Assembly: GCA_037385045.1 (NCBI GenBank)
Contig: JARRNJ010000074.1
Location: 1-15,536 of the forward strand
From: JARRNJ01 sp037385045
GTDB lineage: Bacteria; Pseudomonadota; Gammaproteobacteria; JASBUN01
DNA length: 15,536 bases
Direction: 5' to 3'
Of this stretch, positions 1-6,697 are shown piece by piece. The notes below the pieces were generated by a model. That model saw only the letters and a program-made list of their open reading frames with translations, made no database searches and was not told the DNA's origin. The stretch's first letter is position 1. Every line of letters begins with the position of its first letter. The translations under genes and the position numbers were made by a program.

Positions 1-1
1 C

Positions 2-130
2 GTCACCCGCCGGATGGAAGCCGTGGCGCGCAAGCTGCGCCACGAGTTGCTGGCGGGAATTCCCGCCGACGATCTGCGCACGTGCCTGGCGGTGTTCAGT
101 CAAATCAAGCGCCAAGCCGGCCGGCTCTGA
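2..130 (+). CDS. MarR-like transcriptional regulator, C-terminal end (partial)
   Basis: The reading frame is open from the window edge to a TGA at 128-130 and gives 42 residues. It reads as an amphipathic helical tail (for example MEAVARKLRHELLAGIPADD) of the type that forms the C-terminal dimerisation helices of MarR-family repressors. The DNA-binding winged helix would lie upstream, outside the window. The next gene, 70 bp downstream on the same strand, begins an EmrA/EmrB-type efflux pair. MarR-family regulators such as EmrR commonly sit in front of such pumps and repress them until a toxic ligand binds. The family assignment therefore rests mainly on helical pattern and context, since no signature motif is in view. 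Confidence 0.6.
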   Translation, partial: VTRRMEAVARKLRHELLAGIPADDLRTCLAVFSQIKRQAGRL

Positions 131-184
131 GCTCTACCCGATCAACCCGAAGCCCGCGGCGGTCGACCCGGATGCCGGCGGGCC

Positions 185-190
185 AGGAGA
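185..190 (+). promoter_or_regulatory. Ribosome binding site of the EmrA-like gene
   Basis: AGGAGA lies 10 nt before the ATG at 201 and is the purine-rich site that fixes this start. The 70-bp gap between the regulator and the pump gene holds no other evident signal, which suggests a single transcript. Confidence 0.6.
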
Positions 191-200
191 CGAGATTCCC

Positions 201-1223
201 ATGCGTACCAGCCGAATCCTCATCATCGGCGCCTTCGCCGCAGCGGCCGCAGCCGGCGCCTACGCCTACGTGCGCCACGCGGAACGTTACCCGAGCACCG
301 ACGACGCCTACCTCGACGCCGACGTGGTGCACGTCGCGGCACAGGTGCCCGGACCGGTGATCGACGTCGCCACTTCCAACCAGGCCCACGTGCGCAAGGG
401 CGACCTGCTGTTTGCCGTCGACCCGCAGCCCTACCGCCTGGCGGTGCAGGAGGCTGAAGCCCAGTTGGCGCTGGCGCGCCAGCAGGTGGCCGAGGACGCG
501 GCGGCAGTGGATTCGGCCCAGGCCGATCTCCACAACCGCGAAGTGCTGCTGGCAAACGCCAGGCTGAAGCTGCAGCGTTCGCACCAGTTGGCGCGCAAGG
601 CGTACCTGTCCAAGCAATCCGCCGACGATGCGGAGGCCGCTTACCGCAGCGCCGAGGCCATGGTGACCCTGGCCCAGGCGCAGCTCAACGAAGCGCGCAA
701 GCGGCTGGGCACCGCCGGAGAACGCAATCAGCGCGTGCGGCAGGCCCAGGCGGCCCTCGGCAGAGCGCAATGGAACCTGGACCATGCCCGGGTCCAGGCG
801 GCCTGCAACGGGCACATCGCACAGCTCACCCTGCAGCGCGGCGACACCGTGAGCGTCGGTGCGCCGCTGTTCGTGCTGGTTTGCGACGATACCTATACGG
901 TGACCGCCAACTACAAGGAAACGGAGATCGCCAAGATCCACCCCGACCAGCCGGTGGACGTCACCGTCGATATGTACCCGGGGGTGCATTTCAAGGGCAA
1001 AGTGGAAAGCATCAACCCGGCCAGCGGCGTGGCGTTCTCGCTGCTGCCGCCGCAGAACGCCACCGGCAACTGGGTGAAGGTGACGCAGCGCGTGCCGGTG
1101 AAAATCCGCCTGCTGGACCCCGGCCACGCCCATCCGCTTCGGGTGGGAACCAGTGCCGTGGTGACCATCGACACCACCGCCCACCCCGATCAAGACCAGA
1201 CCGCCAACCGCATCCGTGAGTAA
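201..1223 (+). CDS. emrA: EmrA-type multidrug efflux periplasmic adaptor (HlyD family)
   Basis: This 340-residue protein should be the membrane-fusion subunit that links an inner-membrane MFS pump to an outer-membrane TolC-type channel. A single N-terminal membrane anchor spans about residues 5-23. The first lipoyl half follows at about 45-77 (VPGPVIDVATSNQAHVRKGD), then a long alpha-hairpin at about 78-195, the second lipoyl half at about 198-228, and a beta-barrel domain to the end. The stretch FSLLPPQNATGNWVKVTQRV (residues 279-298) is typical of EmrA-like adaptors that pair with DHA2 transporters. The length suits a complete protein. The stop codon overlaps the next gene by 8 nt, so the two are probably translationally coupled. 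No outer-membrane channel gene is visible here; a TolC homologue elsewhere would be needed. The substrate cannot be inferred. Confidence 0.9.
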   Translation: MRTSRILIIGAFAAAAAAGAYAYVRHAERYPSTDDAYLDADVVHVAAQVPGPVIDVATSNQAHVRKGDLLFAVDPQPYRLAVQEAEAQLALARQQVAEDAAAVDSAQADLHNREVLLANARLKLQRSHQLARKAYLSKQSADDAEAAYRSAEAMVTLAQAQLNEARKRLGTAGERNQRVRQAQAALGRAQWNLDHARVQAACNGHIAQLTLQRGDTVSVGAPLFVLVCDDTYTVTANYKETEIAKIHPDQPVDVTVDMYPGVHFKGKVESINPASGVAFSLLPPQNATGNWVKVTQRVPVKIRLLDPGHAHPLRVGTSAVVTIDTTAHPDQDQTANRIRE

Positions 1224-2742
1224 CGGTTCGGCCAGCCGCCTGCTGATCACCATCGCGGTCATGTCTTCGACCGTGATGCAGGTGCTCGACACCACCATCG
1301 TCAATGTGGCGCTGCCGCAGATGCAGGGTCAGCTGAGCGCGACGCCCGATCAGATCAGCTGGGTATTGACCAGCTACCTGGTGGCTTCCGGGGTGTTCAT
1401 GCCGTTGACCGGCTACTTCACCGACCGCATGGGTCAGCGGCGCTACCTGATGGTGAGCGTGCTCGGCTTCGTCATCACCTCGGCCCTGTGCGGCTTGTCC
1501 ACCTCGCTGAGCGAAATCGTGCTGTTCCGCCTGCTGCAGGGCGTATTCGGCGCCTCGCTGGTGCCCATGTCCCAATCCATCATGGTGCAGACCTTTCCCC
1601 TGGAGGAGCGCGGCAAAGCCATGGCGATCTGGGGGGTGGGCGTCATGGTCGGCCCGATCCTGGGCCCGACGCTGGGCGGCTACCTCACCGAAGTGCTGAG
1701 CTGGCGCTGGACCTTCTTCATCAACCTCCCGGTCGGCATCCTGTCGCTGCTGCTGACCTGGCGCGTCATTCCCGATACGGACAAGCGCGAGCGCAACATG
1801 GACTGGCTCGGCCTGGCGCTGCTGACCATGGCCATCGGCGGCCTGCAGTTCGTGCTGGACCGCGGCAACCAGGACGACTGGTTCGACTCCAACACCATCA
1901 AGCTGGCGGCGCTGCTGAGCATGATCGGTTTCGCCGCGTTCGCCTACCACGGCCTGGCGAACAAGAGCCGGGTGTTGTTCCATTTGCAGATCTTCCGCGA
2001 CCGGACGTTCACCACCGCCAGCATTCTGCTGGGCGTGTTTGGACTGGGCCTGTACGGCGCCATGATGCTGCAACCCCTGATGCTGGAGAATCTGTTCGAC
2101 TACCCGACGCTCACCACCGGCTTCGTCATGGCGCCCCGCGGGGTGGCGAGCATGATCAGCATGATGGTGGTCGGACGCCTGATCAACCGCGTCGACCCCC
2201 GGCTGCTGATCAGCGCCGGCATCGTCATCTTCTCCATCGGTTCGTTCGCCATGACCCGCTACAACCTCTACATCAGCCCGGAATGGGTCGTGTGGCCGAT
2301 CGTGATCCAGGGCCTGGGCCTGGGCATGGTCTTCGTGCCGCTGTCGACGCTGGCATTCTCCACCCTGCCGCCGCAATATTCCGCCGACGCCGCCGGCATC
2401 TTCAGCCTGCTGCGCACCATCGGCTCATCGGTGGGCATTTCGGTCGTCGCCACCGTGCTGACGCGCCACACCCAGACGGCCTGGAATCAGATCGGCGGAC
2501 ACATCACCGCCTACAATCCCGCCGTGCAGCACTACCTGGGCCGCGTCGGACTCAATGCCGGTTCGCCGCTGGCGGCACCACTGCTTGGCCATGAACTGGC
2601 CCGCCAGGCGTCCATGGTCGCGTTCGTGGATTGCTTCGTGCTGGTCACCTGGAGTTTCATACTGATGCTGCCGCTGGTGTTCCTGATGAAACACGCCAAG
2701 CCCCAACCCGGCGCGGCGCAGCCGGCGGCGGCCATGGACTGA
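1216..2742 (+). CDS. emrB: EmrB/QacA-type drug exporter, DHA2 family MFS (14 TM)
   Basis: This 508-residue polytopic protein has the expected length and hydrophobic pattern for a 14-helix proton-driven MFS exporter. DHA2 motifs are clear: LDTTIVNVALP in helix 1 (24-34), motif A GYFTDRMGQRR (66-76), motif B around LFRLLQGVFGA (103-113) and the antiporter motif C GPILGPTLGG (146-155). The C-terminal tail is short and Ala/Pro-rich. The chosen GTG start at 1216 overlaps the adaptor stop by 8 nt; an in-frame ATG at 1261 would remove the first 15 residues and is possible, since motif D1 still lies downstream of it. With the adaptor it should form an EmrAB-type tripartite efflux system for hydrophobic compounds. 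It ends only 11 bp before the convergent tsaB gene, with no clear terminator between them. Confidence 0.93.
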   Translation: MSNGSASRLLITIAVMSSTVMQVLDTTIVNVALPQMQGQLSATPDQISWVLTSYLVASGVFMPLTGYFTDRMGQRRYLMVSVLGFVITSALCGLSTSLSEIVLFRLLQGVFGASLVPMSQSIMVQTFPLEERGKAMAIWGVGVMVGPILGPTLGGYLTEVLSWRWTFFINLPVGILSLLLTWRVIPDTDKRERNMDWLGLALLTMAIGGLQFVLDRGNQDDWFDSNTIKLAALLSMIGFAAFAYHGLANKSRVLFHLQIFRDRTFTTASILLGVFGLGLYGAMMLQPLMLENLFDYPTLTTGFVMAPRGVASMISMMVVGRLINRVDPRLLISAGIVIFSIGSFAMTRYNLYISPEWVVWPIVIQGLGLGMVFVPLSTLAFSTLPPQYSADAAGIFSLLRTIGSSVGISVVATVLTRHTQTAWNQIGGHITAYNPAVQHYLGRVGLNAGSPLAAPLLGHELARQASMVAFVDCFVLVTWSFILMLPLVFLMKHAKPQPGAAQPAAAMD

Positions 2743-2753
2743 GCGGTGGAAAT

Positions 2754-3355
2754 TCAGTCGCGCCTGGGCGCGGCCGGGCTGGCAACCTGATTGCGCAGAT
2801 AGCGCGGCAACGCCAGCTCCGCGGCGACCGCCTCGCCCCGTTCCAGGCCCCGAACGCCCAGCACTGCCACATCCTCGGCGCTGGGAAAGCGCCCTGCGCT
2901 CCAGCCGCGCAGCCGGCCGCCCAGGCGGGCTTCCAGTACTTGGTGATAGGTATCCCAACCGCTGCCGGCGCCGGTCCAGCCATCGCCAGCCGGCAGCGGC
3001 ACCTCCTGCGGCAGCGCCACACATTCCTCGTTCGCCGTTTCCATCATTCCTGTGGCGCCCGCTTCACAGGCGCCCCAATAGACCTCATGCATGCGGGCAT
3101 CGATGGCCGCCAGCACCCGCTCGGCGCCGGTCTCGCGCAGCGCGCCCTGCGCCAGGGCGGTCAGGGACGACACCGGCACCACCGGCAGGTCGGCGCCCAG
3201 CGCCACGCCCTGGATCATCCCAGACCCTCCATCATCGGCAGCAACAGACGGCTGTGCTCGCGCGGCGCCAGCTGAAAACGCACCTGCACCTCGCCGTCCA
3301 CGTACAACGCCGCGGAGCAAGCCTCAGTGGATGTATCGATCGCCATCAGCTTCAT
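2754..3355 (-). pseudogene. tsaB: TsaB, tRNA t6A37 biosynthesis protein, with internal deletion and frameshift
   Basis: TsaB is the partner of TsaD in making N6-threonylcarbamoyladenosine at position 37 of ANN-decoding tRNAs. The ATG at 3355 opens a frame starting MKLMAIDTSTEACSAALYVD, a classic TsaB N-terminus, which continues to REHSRLLLPMMEGLG and stops at TGA 3215-3217 after 46 residues. The rest of TsaB resumes in another frame at about 3218 with MIQGVALGADLPVVPVSS, then RVLAAIDARMHEVYWG, and ends with LPRYLRNQV near 2780. The intervening stretch of roughly 30 residues, which in TsaB holds the GPGSFTG-type loop, is absent. The remaining 602 nt are not a multiple of three, and the intact gene would be near 695 nt. 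Either the gene is broken or about 90-95 nt were lost in sequencing or assembly. An essential gene makes the second more likely. No strong ribosome binding site precedes the start; the helicase gene ends 32 nt upstream. Confidence 0.85.
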
Positions 3356-3387
3356 ATCATCTGTTACACATTCAGGCGTTACGCCAT

Positions 3388-5325
3388 TCAGGACGGCAGC
3401 GCATCAGCAGCGGGTGCCGGCGCACGCAGGAAATCCTGCGCCTCGGCCAGCCGGCGGGTCCGCGCCATGGGCGGCAGGCTGCGCAGGAACACCCGCCCGT
3501 AGGGTTTGGACAACAAGCGCGGGTCGCACAACATCATCACGCCGCGGTCGTTGACATCCCGAATCAAACGGCCCGCGCCCTGCTTCAAAGCGATGACCGC
3601 ATTGGGCAACTGGAAATCCATGAACGGATTGCCGCCGGATCGGCGTATGCGGTCGATACGCGCCTGCAGCACCGGATCACCCGGCGAGGCGAACGGCAGC
3701 TTGTCGATAATGACGCACGACAGCGCCGGACCGCGCACGTCGACGCCCTCCCAGAAGCTTCCGGTGCCCAGGAGCACCGCATTGCCCAGGCGCCGAAAGC
3801 GCTCCAGCAGTTCGCCGCGGGGTGCGTCACCCTGCACCAGCAGCGGATAGTCGAGCCGCCCGGCGAGGCGCTGCGCTGCCGCCTGCAGCGCGCGGTGACT
3901 GGTGAACAACACAAATGCCCGGCCCCGGCTGGCTTCGATCACCGGCACCGCCGCATCCACAACGGCATCGGTGAACCCCGGGTGCGTGGGATCCGGCATC
4001 CGCTCGGGCAGATACAACAAGGCATTGCGCCCGTAGTCGAACGGGCTGTCCAGCAGCCGGGTCTGCGCATCCTCGATACCGAGGCGTTGCGCGAAATGAG
4101 CGAAACTGTCGCCCACCGCCAGGGTCGCCGACGTGAACACCCAGGCGCAGCGCCGCTCTTGCATGCGGGCCTGGAACGCGGGCGCCACCTCCAACGGCGT
4201 CAGGTGCAAGGCAAAAGACTTGCGGTGGATATCCACCCATTGAATGTAATCGTCCTCGGCGGCATCGGTCACCGTGGCCAGTCGTTGGAGCAGCTCGCCA
4301 CTGCGCCGCCAGCAGGCATCGAGCCCTTTGCTGCGCGGCGCCGCCAGTTCCAGCCAATCATGCAACCCGCCCAGGGCCCGTTGCAGGCGCTCCACGGCGT
4401 CGGCGACTTGCGGCCGTCCGCGAAGCGCGGCCCAGGCCAGACGCTGGGGTTGACGGCCCAGGGCAAGGCGGAAATCGGCCACCGCGCCTTCCAGCTCGTC
4501 ACGGGTGCGTCCCAGGTCCTGCATGTCTCCGGCCTCGCGCAGGTGCTCGGCCAGGGTGTCGCGGGCCAGTTCCGTCAGTTGCCGGCCGGTCAGGGATACG
4601 CCGAAAAAGTTGGAGGCCACTTCCGGCAGCTGGTGAGCCTCGTCCAGAACGAATGCGTTGGCGCCAGGCAGCAGTTCGCCGAAGCCCTCCTCCTTGAGCG
4701 CCATGTCGGCGAACAGCAAATGGTGGTTGATCACGACGACATCGGCCTCCTGCGCCTCCCGTCGCGCCTTGACCACGTGACAGTCACCGTAGGCGGGACA
4801 CTCCTGCCCCAGGCAATTGTCGGTGGTCGAAGTCACCAGCGGCCAGATGGCCGAATTCTCGGTGACGGCGGTCACTTCGGCGATGTCGCCGCTGCCGGTG
4901 CGGGCGGACCAGTGACGCACCTCTTCCAGGTCCGACACCAGTTGCCGCGAACGCAGGCGCCCCTCCATCAGCGCGATGTCCAGACGGTGCAGACAAAGAT
5001 AGTTGGCCCGGCCCTTGAGCAGCGCCGCATGCACGGGCCGCTGCAGCGCGTTGCGGATCACCGGCAGGTCACGATGAAACAGCTGGTCCTGAAGCGTGCG
5101 CGTTCCGGTGGAGATGAGCACCTTGTGTCCCGACAGCAGCGCCGGCACCAGGTAGGCGAACGTCTTGCCGGTGCCGGTGCCGGCCTCGGCAATCAAAGTG
5201 CCGTGAGAGTCAATGGCTGCGGCGACGGCCTCGGCCATCTCCCGCTGCTGGGGCCGAGGGGCGAAATCCGGTACGGACGCGGCCAACGGGCCATCCGGTC
5301 CGAGAATTTCAGAAGGGTCGTCCAT
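3388..5325 (-). CDS. yoaA: YoaA/DinG-family iron-sulfur ATP-dependent DNA helicase
   Basis: The product is a 645-residue superfamily 2 helicase of the XPD/DinG type, close in length to E. coli YoaA (about 636). Visible elements are the Q-motif-like region PRPQQREMAEAV (about 24-35), Walker A AEAGTGTGKT (46-55), four cysteines placed to bind a 4Fe-4S cluster (C111, C171, C176, C182), the DEAH box (228-231), and C-terminal motifs including LGTGSFWEGVDV and QGAGRLIRD. Such enzymes unwind DNA 5' to 3'; YoaA of E. coli acts in repair together with the HolC (chi) subunit of DNA polymerase III. The frame stays open upstream to about 5595, but that part overlaps the next gene and looks non-coding, so I start at the ATG at 5325. 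No clear ribosome binding site precedes it. The family is certain; YoaA rather than DinG rests on cysteine layout, length and the neighbouring tsaB. Confidence 0.92.
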   Translation of the reverse strand: MDDPSEILGPDGPLAASVPDFAPRPQQREMAEAVAAAIDSHGTLIAEAGTGTGKTFAYLVPALLSGHKVLISTGTRTLQDQLFHRDLPVIRNALQRPVHAALLKGRANYLCLHRLDIALMEGRLRSRQLVSDLEEVRHWSARTGSGDIAEVTAVTENSAIWPLVTSTTDNCLGQECPAYGDCHVVKARREAQEADVVVINHHLLFADMALKEEGFGELLPGANAFVLDEAHQLPEVASNFFGVSLTGRQLTELARDTLAEHLREAGDMQDLGRTRDELEGAVADFRLALGRQPQRLAWAALRGRPQVADAVERLQRALGGLHDWLELAAPRSKGLDACWRRSGELLQRLATVTDAAEDDYIQWVDIHRKSFALHLTPLEVAPAFQARMQERRCAWVFTSATLAVGDSFAHFAQRLGIEDAQTRLLDSPFDYGRNALLYLPERMPDPTHPGFTDAVVDAAVPVIEASRGRAFVLFTSHRALQAAAQRLAGRLDYPLLVQGDAPRGELLERFRRLGNAVLLGTGSFWEGVDVRGPALSCVIIDKLPFASPGDPVLQARIDRIRRSGGNPFMDFQLPNAVIALKQGAGRLIRDVNDRGVMMLCDPRLLSKPYGRVFLRSLPPMARTRRLAEAQDFLRAPAPAADALPS

Positions 5326-5395
5326 TCGTCGTCTACGGGAGATATGCGGCTTGCCATCGACCGCGACCTGTTGTCGCTGCCTTACCGCAGCCTCT

Positions 5396-5905
5396 TCAGT
5401 ATTGGCCGTGGTGTTCCCAGACCTCGTCGTCGATCTCGCCCTCCTCGGCGGTCCACACGAGCTGGGCAATATTCTTGAACCGCGCCACCGACATGGCGCC
5501 GCGCTTGCTGCGCTTGCTTTGCTGTGCCTCGTCCATGGCATCCATGACCGCTTCACGGGAAGCTTCATAGATCTCCGTCGGCGTGAACTCCTCATCCATC
5601 AAGACCAGCACCACGCTGTCCCAGTCCTGATCCACCTTGAGCTGCCCGATGCGCTGCCCGGACTTGCTTTCATCAAAAATCGCCCGCCCTTTGATCTGGA
5701 TGCGCCGGCCTTCGCGCTTGCCCCGGCCGGTGGCGTCGTACCCGCCCGGCTTGGGCTTGCACACTTCCAGGTTCAACAGGCGTGCCGCATCGTGTTCGGC
5801 AAGCTCGCCGCTGATGCCGCCCAGGGTTTTGCCGGTGGTGCGGCGGTATTCTGCGGCAATGCGCCGCGCCTCCCCGATCAGCTTGTCAATCGAATAAACC
5901 GGCAA
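5396..5905 (-). CDS. Conserved protein of unknown function, possible restriction-endonuclease-like fold (DUF6998-like)
   Basis: The frame encodes about 169 residues from a TTG at 5905 (LPVYSIDKLIGEARRIAAEY). It also stays open to another TTG at 5986, but the extra residues are Arg-rich, have no ribosome binding site and look non-coding; GGGG 7 nt before 5905 supports the inner start. The core reads GISGELAEHDAARLLNL, then GGYDATG, then GRRIQIKGRAIFDE. A helical Glu, an Asp in GYD and a Q-x-K strand are the spacing seen in PD-(D/E)XK nuclease-like folds. From memory it resembles the small DUF6998 family, but I cannot confirm that. Later conserved-looking segments are DWDSVVLVLMDEEFTPTEIY and RGAMSVARFKNIAQLVW. 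The C-terminal tail is acidic. It lies 70 bp upstream of the helicase on the same strand, so the two may be co-transcribed. No enzymatic role is established. Confidence 0.72.
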   Translation of the reverse strand: MPVYSIDKLIGEARRIAAEYRRTTGKTLGGISGELAEHDAARLLNLEVCKPKPGGYDATGRGKREGRRIQIKGRAIFDESKSGQRIGQLKVDQDWDSVVLVLMDEEFTPTEIYEASREAVMDAMDEAQQSKRSKRGAMSVARFKNIAQLVWTAEEGEIDDEVWEHHGQY

Positions 5906-6187
5906 GCTCGTACCCCAGTCATGGTTTAAGGTGGCAAGGTACCGGCCCGGGCGATCCAATCGGCGAAAACGTGACGGGCCGCCCAAGGAGAAAGCAGGCT
6001 ACTCGTTGCCCTTTCCCCCGTGATCTCCCAATCCGACACCACCCCGGGCCCGGAAGGTCACCCGCTCGGCTCCTGTCTGCGTACTCTTGGCGACGAACCG
6101 TTGATTCGATATTAATCGATAAGTTGCCGTGTTCCCAGCAAAATCCCCAGCTCCGGTCGGGTGTCCAGCGGACGCCGGTGGCCGGCC
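5906..6187. other. Intergenic region between the LpoP-like gene and the DUF6998-like gene
   Basis: This 282-bp stretch should contain the terminator of the PBP1b/LpoP-like pair and the promoter of the genes reading left from 5905. A short hairpin, GCCGG-TGG-CCGGC at 6174-6186, lies directly after the lipoprotein stop, without a T-run. An AT-rich island at 6101-6123 contains the inverted repeat TCGAT-ATTA-ATCGA (6106-6119). On the minus strand it includes TAATAT, a possible -10 element, but no convincing -35 is placed correctly. Open frames here look like chance products of high GC. I see no RNA gene. Confidence 0.35.
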
Positions 6188-6697
6188 TCAGGATTGCCCG
6201 GGCGCCAGTTGCGCGGCGCGCTCCTCGGCACGACGGGCGCCGGCCTGATCGCCCTGTCCGCGACGTGCCGCGGCAATCACGCGCCAATTGGCCGCCTGCA
6301 GCTTGCGGTCGGTGCCGGCCAGGCTGTTGGACCTGAGCGCCAGGGATTCGGCCTGGGCATAGCGCTGCTGACTCAGACGCACCGCAGCCAGGTTGTGCCA
6401 CAACGCAGCATTGCGCGGTTCGATCCGCAATGCCCGCTCCAACAGCGCGGCCGCCCGGGCCGGCTGGCCCGCCTGCGCCTGCTGGCGCGAGCTCTGCAAC
6501 AACGCCACCACCGCCGGCGTGCTCGACGGCGGCGCCGGTTCGTCGCCCGGCGCCTCGCCGGTGGCGGGCGCCGACGATGCCGCCGCCCCGCTTTGCTCAT
6601 AGACCGGCGCCTCACCGCCGGTGGTGGCACATCCCGAGGCCAGCAGGACCACCGTCAGCAACCCGAAGCTCATGCAACTGCGCAATAGTGCTCTCAT
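6188..6697 (-). CDS. lpoP: TPR lipoprotein, probable PBP1b activator (LpoP-like)
   Basis: This 169-residue protein begins MRALLRSCMSFGLLTVVLLA with a lipobox ending at C23 (LLASGC), so it should be lipidated and, lacking Asp at +2, go to the outer membrane. A low-complexity Ala/Pro/Ser linker follows (about 25-65). Then come tetratricopeptide-like helices with typical spacing, for example RAAALLERALRIEPRNAALW and LAAVRLSQQRYAQAESLALR. Its ATG overlaps the PBP1b stop as ATGA, which implies translational coupling. Pseudomonas aeruginosa LpoP is a TPR lipoprotein needed for PBP1b function and encoded near its synthase gene; the same architecture and overlap here make that role likely. The frame extends further upstream to 6739, but that part lies inside the PBP1b gene and precedes the signal peptide. 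Other TPR lipoproteins are possible, so the function is inferred. Confidence 0.8.
   Translation of the reverse strand: MRALLRSCMSFGLLTVVLLASGCATTGGEAPVYEQSGAAASSAPATGEAPGDEPAPPSSTPAVVALLQSSRQQAQAGQPARAAALLERALRIEPRNAALWHNLAAVRLSQQRYAQAESLALRSNSLAGTDRKLQAANWRVIAAARRGQGDQAGARRAEERAAQLAPGQS

Noticed and set aside
1012..2376. Minus-strand frame of about 450 codons opposite the MFS exporter
   Set aside because: It is a shadow of a clearly real transporter, with His/Gln/Asp-rich low-complexity composition.
3200..3250. Programmed ribosomal frameshift in tsaB
   Set aside because: A shift alone would not restore the missing segment of about 30 residues, and no slippery heptamer is apparent at the junction.
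3091..5478. Plus-strand open frame of nearly 800 codons opposite the helicase gene
   Set aside because: It is antisense to a helicase with every motif intact, is rich in Arg, His, Gln and Pro, and shows no domain. Long antisense frames are expected in GC-rich coding DNA.
5919..6401. Minus-strand frame of 160 codons across the 5906-6187 intergenic region
   Set aside because: It overlaps the LpoP-like gene in another frame, is low-complexity and Gly/Arg/Pro-rich, and has no family resemblance.
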